Shown: in pieces, positions 9,806 through 19,497 of the stretch | Position numbering within the stretch: the stretch's first letter is position 1 | How the letters are laid out: every line of letters starts with the position of its first letter | Source: Clostridiales bacterium | GTDB taxonomy: Bacteria > Bacillota > Clostridia > Christensenellales > Aristaeellaceae | Length of the DNA stretch: 64,000 bases | NCBI GenBank assembly: GCA_015056325.1 | Contig: SVGL01000005.1 | Span: forward strand, 62,001 to 126,000 | Direction of reading: 5' to 3' | The notes under the pieces: generated by a model | Databases searched by the model: none | The model's input: only the letters and a program-made list of their open reading frames with translations | Told to the model about the DNA's origin: nothing | Made by a program: the position numbers and the translations under genes

Positions 9806-10711
9806 TTAATCGGGCTGATAAGCGCTGGCGAAGTAGATGATGTCCTTCAGGGGCCGGCGCTTGGGGTTGTTGGGGGAATTGACCTTGTCGCGGTTGAAGA
9901 CCATGGTGGAGGAGGAGCCGCCGTCCAGGTTGTAGGCATTGGTGACGCCCTCAAAGGAGGCGACCAGCTCAGCGAACTGCTCCAGGGTCAGGCCGGTGGA
10001 ACCGGGATCTTCCGGGCCCTCGGAGGAAATGCACAGGTACTCCAGCGGGCCCAGCTGCGCCAGGCACATACGCTGAGCTGCACGGTCAGCAGCGTTGTCC
10101 ATATTCACAAAGCCGGTCTGCTTCTCGCCGTTCACCACCAGGCCGGGACCGAAAGTATAGCCGTTGATAATCGAGCGGCCTTCCGCCTCCAGCGCGGCCT
10201 TGAAGTCGATCATGTCCTGCTTCTGGGGCGCCAGGATGATGTGCATGTTGCCCATGTCATCCAGCACCATGACGTCGTAGGTGCCGTTGCACTTATTCTT
10301 GTACTCGCGGCCCATGCGGGCGGTGTAGCCCACATTGCGGCGGGAGGAGAAGAAGTCGCCGTTGATAGCCAGGGCCGCATTGGTCGCCTTGGCCATAGCA
10401 ATGCCGCCGATGGTATCATCGGTGGAGTAGTTGCCGGACATGGTGGAGCGCACCTGGGTCGCATTTGCCACCTTGACATAGGCCACCATGTAGTTTGTCT
10501 CTTCAAACCTGCCGGTGGTGATCTTCACAATGATGGAGGGATCCTCGTAGGTCATGTTTTCCAGGTCGTAGCCATCCGTCTGGAGCGCCACGCCCTTCTT
10601 GTCCTTGAGATCGTACTGGATAATCTCCGCCGATGCAACGCTGGTGGGAACAAGCACCAGCAGGCAGCAAAGCATCAGCAGAATCGCCGCAATGCGGATG
10701 ATATGCTTCAT
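9806..10711 (-). CDS. Phosphodiester glycosidase family (NAGPA-like) protein, secreted
   Basis: Signal peptide; ALAINGDFFSSRR and NAYNLDGGSSSTMVFN motifs. Confidence 0.85.
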   Translation of the reverse strand: MKHIIRIAAILLMLCCLLVLVPTSVASAEIIQYDLKDKKGVALQTDGYDLENMTYEDPSIIVKITTGRFEETNYMVAYVKVANATQVRSTMSGNYSTDDTIGGIAMAKATNAALAINGDFFSSRRNVGYTARMGREYKNKCNGTYDVMVLDDMGNMHIILAPQKQDMIDFKAALEAEGRSIINGYTFGPGLVVNGEKQTGFVNMDNAADRAAQRMCLAQLGPLEYLCISSEGPEDPGSTGLTLEQFAELVASFEGVTNAYNLDGGSSSTMVFNRDKVNSPNNPKRRPLKDIIYFASAYQPD

Positions 10712-10732
10712 AATCAGGCTCCTTTACTTGGT

Positions 10733-12661
10733 TCAGGGCACGATCACGCCGTTTTCGAAGTTGACGATGCCGGTCTCCAGGAAGGATTCCGGGGGATTGT
10801 CGCACTTGGCGTAGCCCTTCTTGTACACCAGCTTCTTGAACACGTCCTTGCGGGCGGCCTCCTCGGTGAGGACGAAGGGGCGGAAGTCCGGGCTGGGCTG
10901 GGTCTGGCAGGGGATCACCTGCAATCTCTTGAGCTGCACTTCGCCGTTCACCCGTTCATACGCCAGCTGGAAGATGCCCGTAGCCGGATCCACCTGGGAC
11001 ATGGTACCAAAGGTGAAGTTGCCGGTGGAGAACATAATGGGCTTGCCCATGTAGAAGATGATGGGCTGAATCACATGGGGATGATGGCCCCAGATGACGT
11101 CCGCGCCAGCCTTGATGGCCTCCTTGGCAAAGATCACCTGGCCGGACTGGGGCGAAGGATGGGTCTCTCGGCCCCAATGGAGGCTGACAATCACGATGTC
11201 GCAGTCGTTCTCCTCCTTGAGGATCTTCACGCGGTTGGCAATGCGCTTCTGGTCAGAATCGCTGGGGTAGCTGAAGCCCATAAAGCCGAAACGGATGCCG
11301 TCGATCTCCTTGACCAGCAGATCGTCATAGCCGTTTTCCTGCCAGGGATAGATGGTGCCGAAGTGCTCCACGCCGGCGGCGCCGAGGGTGTCCAGGGTGT
11401 CCTGGTAACCGTCGCGGTGGAAGTCCATGCAGTGGTTGTTGACGGTATTGACGATCTCCACGCTGCCCTCGGTCAGGACATTGACGTGGTCAGGATCGCC
11501 CACCATGTTGTAGAGCTTGTCAGAGTGGGAATAACGCTCGGTGAAGACAACCTCCAGGTTGGCAATCGTCAGATCATCCGCCGCCAGGTGTTCCTGCACC
11601 AGGGAGAAGGGCCAGGCATAGCCGTTCTGGTCAATGCAGGCATGGTAGGAAGAGGCATAGGTGGCATACTGTTCAGAGTCGCCAATGGAGCAGTCACCCA
11701 CAAAGGACAGGAGCACCTCGCCGTCATCGGAGGGCTCATTTGCAGGCGCCGGAACAGCCGCCGCATCCGCAGGGGCAGCCGTAGCTTCGGCGGGCACAGC
11801 AGTGGGTTCCGCAGGGACAACCGCAGCCTCAGCGGGCACGGCAGTGGGTTCCGCAGGGGTGGGCGTCGGGACAGGCGTCGCCGTGGGTGCCGGGGTAGGC
11901 GTCGGATCACCGGTGTATGCCAGGATGAAAGGATTCTCGCGGGTACCCTTGCCGCTGGCAACCGCCAGGTCGCTCAGGTCCAGCCGGATGGACAGGCGCA
12001 GGCCCACATTCTGACGGGTATAGCCGCCCCAGCTCAGGTGGCCGTTATAGCCCACCAAGGCCAGACGATAGGCTTCCTCGTGCTTGATATCCGCAGCCCA
12101 ATAGGAAACCTTACCGTTTTCCGCCACATACAAGCCGCGCTGCTTGATCGCGTAGGGGGTGCCGGAAGCCTGACGGGAGGGCTGGTCGCCCCAGGTATTG
12201 GCCGAGAAGCCATACGCCGGGGTACGGAACTCATCCATGTTCAGGATGAACAGCTCGCCGCGAGTCTCATCGGGCACAAGGTGGCTGCGCAGCGGTTCAC
12301 TGCCGAAGAGCGTCTCGATGCACACGGTGTTCAGCCAGGGGTGCAGGTCGCTCTCCTCATAGCAGGAAATCAGCCGGTAGTCATAGTTGTCGATCTTCTT
12401 CTGATCCGTCTCGAAGATGACCTGCTGGGTGTCAATGACATATTCGGTAATCAGCAGCGCCACATCATCCTGAACATCCAGCACGCGCCACAGCACCGGG
12501 CGGACGGTGCCGTCCTTCTCATAGGGGTACTGACCCAGATGCACAAAGTTCCAGCCCTGGCCCTTGATGTAACCACGCAGGCCGTGCTCCTCTGCCATGG
12601 CAGGAATGCTACACAGCATCAGCAGCGCCAGCAGCCAAATCAACGCCTTTTTCACTCGCAT
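10733..12661 (-). CDS. CapA family (PGA_cap metallophosphatase) protein with N-terminal DUF6273-like domain and Pro/Thr/Ala linker
   Basis: C-terminal LLSFVGDCSIGD..., NNHCMDFHRDG, WGHHPHVIQP; N-terminal FVHLGQYPYEKDGTVRPVLWRVLDV; TPTPAPTATPVPTPTPAEPT linker; start placed at the ATG after GAGGAG RBS. Confidence 0.8.
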   Translation of the reverse strand: MRVKKALIWLLALLMLCSIPAMAEEHGLRGYIKGQGWNFVHLGQYPYEKDGTVRPVLWRVLDVQDDVALLITEYVIDTQQVIFETDQKKIDNYDYRLISCYEESDLHPWLNTVCIETLFGSEPLRSHLVPDETRGELFILNMDEFRTPAYGFSANTWGDQPSRQASGTPYAIKQRGLYVAENGKVSYWAADIKHEEAYRLALVGYNGHLSWGGYTRQNVGLRLSIRLDLSDLAVASGKGTRENPFILAYTGDPTPTPAPTATPVPTPTPAEPTAVPAEAAVVPAEPTAVPAEATAAPADAAAVPAPANEPSDDGEVLLSFVGDCSIGDSEQYATYASSYHACIDQNGYAWPFSLVQEHLAADDLTIANLEVVFTERYSHSDKLYNMVGDPDHVNVLTEGSVEIVNTVNNHCMDFHRDGYQDTLDTLGAAGVEHFGTIYPWQENGYDDLLVKEIDGIRFGFMGFSYPSDSDQKRIANRVKILKEENDCDIVIVSLHWGRETHPSPQSGQVIFAKEAIKAGADVIWGHHPHVIQPIIFYMGKPIMFSTGNFTFGTMSQVDPATGIFQLAYERVNGEVQLKRLQVIPCQTQPSPDFRPFVLTEEAARKDVFKKLVYKKGYAKCDNPPESFLETGIVNFENGVIVP

Positions 12662-12853
12662 TTTACCATGCTCCTCATCTCTTCTGCACACGAAAAGCAG
12701 GGCGGATTTCGCCATACTTTTTCACTTTACAATATCACTTTTTCGCTGTTTTTTCAAGCCCTTGGATCGGTTTTATCCGTCTTTTCTCCACTTTTTACAA
12801 TTCAGCAAAAAAGAGCCGCCCGGTGCACCCGGACGACCCTTTGGGATATGTGC

Positions 12854-13606
12854 TTATGCCATCACCAGCTCCACCGGGCAGTGATCGGAGCCCATCACAT
12901 CCGGGTGGATGCAGGCGCTGACCAGCCTGTCCTTGAGCTTTTCGGAGGCAATGAAGTAGTCGATGCGCCAGCCCACGTTCTTCTCGCGGGCCTTGAACAT
13001 GTAGCTCCACCAGGTGTAGGCGTCCACGGCATCTGGGTGGAAATGGCGGAAGGTATCGATGTAGCCCGCCTCGATCACCGCGGTGAGCTTATCGCGCTCC
13101 TCCTTAGTGAAGCCGGCGTTGCGGGTGTTGGACTTGGGATTTTTGAGGTCGATGGGCTTATGGGCGACGTTGAGATCGCCGCAGTAGACCACCGGCTTGT
13201 GCTGCTCCAGGCCCTTGATGTAGGAAAGGAACGCATCCTCCCAGGTCATGCGGTAGTCAAGCCGGGTCAGCTCGCGCTGGGCGTTGGGCACATACACGCA
13301 CACCAGGTAGAAATCCGCGAATTCCAGCGTGATGACGCGGCCCTCGTGGTCATGCTCCTCCACGCCGATGCCGTAGCGCACGCTCAGCGGCTCCACCCGG
13401 GTGAAGATCGCCGTGCCGGAGTAGCCCTTCTTCTCGGCGTAGTTCCAGTACTGGTGGTAGCCGGGCAATTCAAGGTCGTGCTGACCTGCCTGCAGCTTGG
13501 TCTCCTGTAGGCAGACGACATCCGCATCAAAGGCCGTGAAGGCTTCCATGAAGTTCTTGCCGAGGATGGCCCGCAGGCCGTTGACGTTCCAGGAAATCAG
13601 CTTCAT
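12854..13606 (-). CDS. xth: Exodeoxyribonuclease III
   Basis: [49 protein letters not shown] motifs. Confidence 0.93.
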   Translation of the reverse strand: MKLISWNVNGLRAILGKNFMEAFTAFDADVVCLQETKLQAGQHDLELPGYHQYWNYAEKKGYSGTAIFTRVEPLSVRYGIGVEEHDHEGRVITLEFADFYLVCVYVPNAQRELTRLDYRMTWEDAFLSYIKGLEQHKPVVYCGDLNVAHKPIDLKNPKSNTRNAGFTKEERDKLTAVIEAGYIDTFRHFHPDAVDAYTWWSYMFKAREKNVGWRIDYFIASEKLKDRLVSACIHPDVMGSDHCPVELVMA

Positions 13607-13653
13607 CTTTATGTGAATCTCCTTATGCTTACATTTCTCGGAACGCAGGGATT

Positions 13654-13698
13654 CCGCCTCTGCGGAGGCGGCCAAAGGGCTTTCCGATCGCCCTTTGG
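13654..13698. repeat. Double-hairpin intergenic palindromic element
   Basis: CCGCCTCTGCGGAGGCGG followed by CCAAAGGGC-tttccgatc-GCCCTTTGG. Confidence 0.6.
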
Positions 13699-13757
13699 AA
13701 ACCTTCGGCTCCATGCTTGATTGCTTTATACCAGAATTCCCGGCGGATGAAACAGCC

Positions 13758-15164
13758 TCAGCCAACCACGCCCACCGGCTGATACCGAATGCGCATCTTG
13801 GGCGCTTCCTCCAGGGTGGCGCGGTAGTTGATGTTCCAGTCCACGCTGCCATCGTTGACGTTCAGGCCGTCCGCCGGGGGCGCGAAGACCTTCATTGTCA
13901 GCGTAGCCGGGCCGTCCAGCGGCTTGTCGAAGAAGGCGCTCATCATGTCGATGGTCCGGGTAGCCGGGGCTTTGTAGAACCAGCGGCCATTCAGCTCCAC
14001 CATCAGGCCGATGGGCTGCTCCACAGTCATCTCGCAAAACTCCGGGTTACCTTCGAATTCGATCGGAATCGCCAGACCATCCGCATCCTCGGAGCCGCCC
14101 CAGCGCAGCTTCGCCGGGAATGCAGCTTCCTCGCCCTCGTCAAACTTGGGCATGAACCAGGGATCGAACAGCACCTCGTCGCGGTACTGCTTGAGCATCG
14201 GCTGCTCGATGCCCACGGCGCTGTTGTTGGGATCCTCGATCTCCAGGCCCAGGCGGCCGCGGTCACGGAACTGGTACAGGCTGATGCCCTTGAACCAATC
14301 CACCTTGTTGTCGCGCCAGTAGTGGGCAAAGCGCACCACGCTTTCGCCCTGCAGGCGGGGGCCGGTGACGTCGCCGTCGGTGTTGAACTCGGCGGTGACC
14401 ATGGGCCGCGGCACGGGGGCCAGCTCGCAGGCACGCTTGTAGGTGCGGGTGAACTGATCCACCAGCTTCTGCACGCTGTCGCACTTCCAGCCATCGCCGC
14501 CAATCTCAGCCACGTTGTAGGGCCAGCCGTAGTGCAGCGCCAGGTAGGTATCGCAGCTCCAGAAATCCGCCACGTCGTAGCAGAACTTGAAGGCCTCCTC
14601 CTGCTCCATGTGGCCGTCTTCCTTGCCCCAGCCGCCGCAGAAGATGATGCGCACATTGGGGGCTTCCTCGCGGATAATACGGGCGAACTTCACGAAGAAC
14701 GCGCCGACCTCAGCATAGGTGTAGCGCTTGTTGTGCTGGAACCAGGTGCCGCAGCACTCGTGGTTGATGCGGATGATCATCCGGCCATAGGGGCGGAACT
14801 GACGGGCCAGCTCACGCAGCTCATCGTCGGAAAGGCCGCAGTCCAGCGTCAGGGTCAGGATGACATCCTGGCCGTGGCGACGGATGTCCTCCATCTGCTG
14901 GAAGGGCTGGCCGCTCACGCCATAGGGGAAGTAATCATCATAGGGGTAATCCCAGGCAAAGGAGACGTTCTTGTCCTTCCACGCCTCGGAGATGCGGGCA
15001 GGCCACTCCTTGTCGTGGGGGTAGTAGGTGTACATCAGGTTGACGCCGCGATGGGGCCGTCCCAGCTTATGGAGGATGTAGTCCTGATTGACATACTCGG
15101 CGCGCTCGCTGCCGTCGCCCAGGTCAAGGGAACAGTTGGCAGGGCCCATGTGGAGGTGCTTCAT
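13758..15164 (-). CDS. Putative glycoside hydrolase (TIM-barrel type), family unresolved
   Basis: [40 protein letters not shown] pattern of a barrel glycosidase. Confidence 0.5.
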   Translation of the reverse strand: MKHLHMGPANCSLDLGDGSERAEYVNQDYILHKLGRPHRGVNLMYTYYPHDKEWPARISEAWKDKNVSFAWDYPYDDYFPYGVSGQPFQQMEDIRRHGQDVILTLTLDCGLSDDELRELARQFRPYGRMIIRINHECCGTWFQHNKRYTYAEVGAFFVKFARIIREEAPNVRIIFCGGWGKEDGHMEQEEAFKFCYDVADFWSCDTYLALHYGWPYNVAEIGGDGWKCDSVQKLVDQFTRTYKRACELAPVPRPMVTAEFNTDGDVTGPRLQGESVVRFAHYWRDNKVDWFKGISLYQFRDRGRLGLEIEDPNNSAVGIEQPMLKQYRDEVLFDPWFMPKFDEGEEAAFPAKLRWGGSEDADGLAIPIEFEGNPEFCEMTVEQPIGLMVELNGRWFYKAPATRTIDMMSAFFDKPLDGPATLTMKVFAPPADGLNVNDGSVDWNINYRATLEEAPKMRIRYQPVGVVG

Positions 15165-15182
15165 AGACGTGTCTCCTTTTGT

Positions 15183-15647
15183 TTATTTGACTTCTTTCAG
15201 CGTCCGCAGCGCCATACCGCGAACTTTGTCACGCTCGATATATGCCATCAGCAGCGCATGGCCGATGCTCACATTGACCTTCTCTCCATCCGCCGTTTCG
15301 CCCGCAAATTGCAGCGACAGCGAAATCGAAATTTGCCCCTTGCCGGACACCCTCAACCTGCTGCTGACTGTGCGCAGCTGCACATCATGCTTGTGCACCT
15401 TCACGCAATCATCCATGCGGCGCAGGGTTTCCACGTCCAGCGGAATGCGCAGTTCATCACGGCTGAATGCCTTGGCAGATATGAATTGCTCGGCATACTT
15501 GCCCTTGGGCAGCTTACCCAGATGCGCTTTTGTCAACGTGGCAATCAGGTCATCTTCATACTTCGGGCCACATTTGGGGAGAACAGACTCCAACACATCT
15601 GAGATGATGTCTGATAAATCTGGCAGCAGCCAATCAAGCAAGCGCAT
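15183..15647 (-). CDS. Hypothetical protein
   Basis: 154-aa ORF, RBS-like sequence upstream, same strand as neighbours; no family recognised. Confidence 0.5.
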   Translation of the reverse strand: MRLLDWLLPDLSDIISDVLESVLPKCGPKYEDDLIATLTKAHLGKLPKGKYAEQFISAKAFSRDELRIPLDVETLRRMDDCVKVHKHDVQLRTVSSRLRVSGKGQISISLSLQFAGETADGEKVNVSIGHALLMAYIERDKVRGMALRTLKEVK

Positions 15648-15659
15648 TTCCGATCCTCC

Positions 15660-17435
15660 TTAAATCGCGCGGGTTGCCTCCGCCAACCAGGCATTCTCCT
15701 CAGCGGTCATGTAGGGAGCCAGCGTCTGGCGCACCTTCAGGTGGTAGGCATTCAGGATGCCGCGGCACTCCTCGCCCAGGAGCTCGGGGATGATGGCGTC
15801 CAGGTCGAAGGGCACCATGGTCAGCGTCTCAAAGCGCAGGAAGCGGCCGTAGCCGTTGGTGGCGACCTCCTTGACGGCGGTCAGGTTCTCCAGGCGCACG
15901 CCGAAGGCGCCCTCCAGGTAGAAGCCCGGCTCGTTGGAGGTGATCATACCGACTTCCAGAGGTGTTGCGCTCCCGCGGCCCCAGTGGATGGACTGCGGGC
16001 CCTCGTGCACGCTCAGGATATAGCCCACGCCGTGGCCGGTGCCGTGGTTGTAGTCTGCCTCCAGGCGCCACAGGGGCTCGCGGGCCAGGTAATCCAGGTT
16101 TGCGCCGGTGCAGCCGGCCTTCCACTGGGCGTTGCCCAGCTGCAGGTTGCCCTTGAGCACCAGGGTGTAGAACTTCTTCTCGTCGTCCGTCAGCTCGCCC
16201 AGGGCGAAGGTGCGGGTGATGTCCGTGCTGCCCTCGATGAAGTGAGCGCCGGTGTCACTCAGCAGGAAGGACTTCGCCTCCAGCTTCGCGCAGGACTCCT
16301 CCGTCGCGGAATAATGCACAATCGCGCCGTGGGGGCCATATCCCATAATAGGCTCGAAGCTCGGGCCGATGTAGCCGGGCTGCTCCTGGCGGAAGGCAGC
16401 GAGCTTCTCCGCGACGCTGATCTCATCCATGTCGATCTTGCCGACGTTGGTCTTCACCCAGCGCATGAACTTCGTCACCGCCGCGCCGTCCTTGATGTGG
16501 GCGATGCGGAAGTTATCGACTTCCTTCTCGTTCTTGCAGGCCTTGGGGAGGTTGGTGGGACTCACCTTGTCGATGACCTCCACACCCGCAGGCACGCAGG
16601 CGTTCAGCTTGCTGTTGACCACGTTCAGGTTCATCATGACCTTGCTGCCCGCATGCAGGCCGCGCACGAAGGCATACACATCCTCATAAGCGCGGATGGT
16701 CACGCCGTCATTGGCCAGGTTGCGCTTGATTTCATCGCTCAGCACTGCGGGGTTGACAAAGAGCACCGCTTCATCCGCCGTGACCGCCGCAAAGCTCAGC
16801 ATCACGGGGGTGCAGGCGACGTCCGCGCCGCGCAGGTTCATCAGCCAGCACACGTCCATGAGGGACGCAATCACCACCGCGTCCGCGCCCTCCTTGGCCA
16901 GGGCCGCGCGCAGGTCCATCAGCTTTTCCGCGCGGGATTTGCCCACCACGTCGGCCGCCAGCTCGAAGGCGGGCTCGGCGGATAGGGCCGGCCGATCCGT
17001 CCAGATCTCGCCCACCAGGTCGTCCTCGCAGGCGATGGACGCGCCGCACTTCTCCGCCAGCTTGCCCAGGCCCTCTGCCTGACGGGTGGACACCACGCGG
17101 CCGTCGAAGGCCAGCACCTGCCCCTTTTGCAGATGCTGCTCCAGATAGGCATTCAGCGTGGGGACGCCGGGCTCGCCCATCTTCTGGAGGTCAATGCCGG
17201 TGCCCTCCAGCTGATCCGCCGCCTGCAGGAAATAGCGGCCGTCGGTCCACAATCCGGCCCAGTCCTTGCTCACCAGCAGTGTACCGGCGCTGCCGGTGAA
17301 GCCGCTGACCCACTTGCGGGCCTTGAAATGGCTGGAGAGGTACTCCGAGCCATGGAAATCGTTGGAGGGGACGAGGCAATAATCCACGCCGTGCTTTTTC
17401 ATCGCGGCGCGCAATTCAACAAGCTGCTGACGCAT
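15660..17435 (-). CDS. Xaa-Pro aminopeptidase (aminopeptidase P, M24B)
   Basis: FTGSAGTLLVSKDWAGLWTDGRYFLQA; LLSDTGAHFIEGSTDITRTFALG; NHGTGHGVGYILSVHEGPQSI; ITSNEPGFY. Confidence 0.92.
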   Translation of the reverse strand: MRQQLVELRAAMKKHGVDYCLVPSNDFHGSEYLSSHFKARKWVSGFTGSAGTLLVSKDWAGLWTDGRYFLQAADQLEGTGIDLQKMGEPGVPTLNAYLEQHLQKGQVLAFDGRVVSTRQAEGLGKLAEKCGASIACEDDLVGEIWTDRPALSAEPAFELAADVVGKSRAEKLMDLRAALAKEGADAVVIASLMDVCWLMNLRGADVACTPVMLSFAAVTADEAVLFVNPAVLSDEIKRNLANDGVTIRAYEDVYAFVRGLHAGSKVMMNLNVVNSKLNACVPAGVEVIDKVSPTNLPKACKNEKEVDNFRIAHIKDGAAVTKFMRWVKTNVGKIDMDEISVAEKLAAFRQEQPGYIGPSFEPIMGYGPHGAIVHYSATEESCAKLEAKSFLLSDTGAHFIEGSTDITRTFALGELTDDEKKFYTLVLKGNLQLGNAQWKAGCTGANLDYLAREPLWRLEADYNHGTGHGVGYILSVHEGPQSIHWGRGSATPLEVGMITSNEPGFYLEGAFGVRLENLTAVKEVATNGYGRFLRFETLTMVPFDLDAIIPELLGEECRGILNAYHLKVRQTLAPYMTAEENAWLAEATRAI

Positions 17436-17564
17436 CTATGATACATTCCTTTCACGCGGACGAAAGTCCGGTTCATTCTGCCCACCAGTATACCATCATT
17501 TATGGGAATTGGCAAGGCAGACGGACGGTATCTCTTGTGTATTCAGCCTCAAGGAGGTCTACGC

Positions 17565-18482
17565 ATGTCCGACACCCGTACCATCGCATCTTCCATCGGC
17601 GCGCTGACCGACGCGCTGATGGCCGACTACCGGCAAGGCCGCGCCATCGACCGCATCGAGCCCTACTCCCAGCCGGACAGGGAGGTCATCACCGACCTGA
17701 TCGGCAGGATGAAGCGGCTGCTCTTCCCTGGCTACTTCCGCGATTTGGAGCACCGGAGCTATGACATCCGCCACAGCCTGGCCGTGCTGATGGAGGACAT
17801 CGCCTTCCGCCTGGGGGAGCAGATCGCCATCGCGCTGCGCCTGGGCGCCTCGGTGGACGCAGACCGTGCCCGTTTGCTGGACGCTCAGGCCCAGGAGCTG
17901 ACGGTGCAGTTCCTTTCCCGTCTGCCGGAGGTACGCGCCCTCTTGCAAACCGACCTGGAAGCCTTCTTTGACGGCGACCCTGCCGCCACCTCCCCGGACG
18001 AGATCATCATCGCCTACCCGGGCATCTTCGCCATCATGGTAAGCCGCGTGGCCCATCTGCTCTTTGAGCTGGAGGTACCCCTCATCCCCCGCATCATGAC
18101 CGAGCATGCCCACAGCCGCACCGGCATCGACATCCACCCCGGCGCGACCATCGGGCGGTATTTCTTCATCGACCACGGCACGGGCATCGTCATCGGCGAG
18201 ACCACGGTCATCGGCGAGCATGTGAAGCTCTACCAGGGTGTGACCCTGGGCGCCCTCTCCACCCGCGGCGGCCAGAGCCTGCGGGGCAAGCGCCGCCACC
18301 CCACCATCCAGGACCGGGTGACGATCTACTCCGGCGCGTCGGTGCTGGGCGGAGACACCATCATCGGGCACGACGCGGTCATCGGCGGCAACGCCTTCAT
18401 CACGGCCTCCGTGGCCCCGGGGATGCGGGTGTCCGTCAAGAACCAGGAGCTGGAGATGCGGCCAGGCCGCCAGAGCTGGTGA
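17565..18482 (+). CDS. cysE: Serine O-acetyltransferase
   Basis: Left-handed beta-helix: IDIHPGATIGRYFFIDHGTGIVIGETTVIGEHVKLYQGVTLGA; RBS aaggaggt at 17551. Confidence 0.9.
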   Translation: MSDTRTIASSIGALTDALMADYRQGRAIDRIEPYSQPDREVITDLIGRMKRLLFPGYFRDLEHRSYDIRHSLAVLMEDIAFRLGEQIAIALRLGASVDADRARLLDAQAQELTVQFLSRLPEVRALLQTDLEAFFDGDPAATSPDEIIIAYPGIFAIMVSRVAHLLFELEVPLIPRIMTEHAHSRTGIDIHPGATIGRYFFIDHGTGIVIGETTVIGEHVKLYQGVTLGALSTRGGQSLRGKRRHPTIQDRVTIYSGASVLGGDTIIGHDAVIGGNAFITASVAPGMRVSVKNQELEMRPGRQSW

Positions 18483-18573
18483 AAACGCACGTTATTTCCC
18501 AGCGTTCCCCTTGCATCCCGTGGGAATTGATGGTATGATATATACTGTGAAAATATTTGCCAAGGAGAATCCC

Positions 18574-19431
18574 ATGGAACGCTACGAAGCTCTCACGCTG
18601 GACGAAGAACGCGCGCTGTATGGTCTGAATGGCGCCGAGGTCGTCCGCTGTAAATTTGAAGGCCCCGCCGACGGCGAATCCGCGCTGAAGGAGTGCCGCG
18701 ACGTTCACCTGATGGACTGCGACCTGAAGCTGCGTTATCCCCTGTGGCATGTGTCCGGCGGCTCCATGACCGACTGCCGCATGACCGACACCTGCCGCGC
18801 CGCCCTGTGGTATGACGACCACATGACGCTGAAGAACTGCGATTTCGGCGGCATCAAGGCCCTGCGCGAGTGCCGGGATATGGTCATCGACGGCGGCAAT
18901 GGCACCTCCACTGAGTTCGGCTGGATGTGTGAGCGCCTGCGCATCCGCGATTTCGCCCTCACCAGCGAGTACCCCTTCCTCCACACCACCGACGCGGAGT
19001 TCGACGGCTTCCGCTTGAAGGGCAAGTACTCCTTCCAGTACACCAAGAACCTGGTCTTCCGCAACTGTATCCTGGACACCAAGGATGCCTTCTGGCACGC
19101 AGAAAACATCACCGTGTACGACAGCGTGGTCAAGGGCGAATACCTGGCTTGGTACTCCCAGAACCTCCGCCTGGTGCGCTGCAAGATCAGCGGCACCCAG
19201 CCCCTGTGCTACTGCAAGGGTCTGATCCTGGAGGACTGCACGATGGAGGGCTGCGACCTGTCTTTCGAGAACAGCGAGGTCACCGCGACCGTCAGCGGCC
19301 ACATCGACAGCGTGAAGAACCCGGTTTCCGGCTCCATCACGGCGGATTCCATCGGGGAGATCATCACCGACGAGTACCAGTGGAAGGGCGACTGCCACAT
19401 CACCGTGCGCACGGCGGATGAAATCGCATAA
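18574..19431 (+). CDS. DUF3737 family (beta-helix) protein
   Basis: Repeated CDLKLRYPLWH / RNCILDTKDAFWHAENITVYDSVVKGEYLAWYSQNLRLVRC coil pattern. Confidence 0.75.
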   Translation: MERYEALTLDEERALYGLNGAEVVRCKFEGPADGESALKECRDVHLMDCDLKLRYPLWHVSGGSMTDCRMTDTCRAALWYDDHMTLKNCDFGGIKALRECRDMVIDGGNGTSTEFGWMCERLRIRDFALTSEYPFLHTTDAEFDGFRLKGKYSFQYTKNLVFRNCILDTKDAFWHAENITVYDSVVKGEYLAWYSQNLRLVRCKISGTQPLCYCKGLILEDCTMEGCDLSFENSEVTATVSGHIDSVKNPVSGSITADSIGEIITDEYQWKGDCHITVRTADEIA

Positions 19432-19445
19432 CAGGCATAATGAAA

Positions 19446-19471
19446 GCGCCGCTTCCGATGAGGAAGCGGCG
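19446..19471. terminator. Hairpin terminator
   Basis: GCGCCGCTTCC-gatga-GGAAGCGGCGC then T-rich. Confidence 0.65.
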
Positions 19472-19497
19472 CCATTTTATTTGGGGAAGGTGGTGAC

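Noticed and set aside
9710-13510. 1266-aa plus-strand ORF
   Set aside because: Antisense to lgt-like, phosphodiester glycosidase, CapA and xth genes, which have recognisable motifs; the ORF has none.
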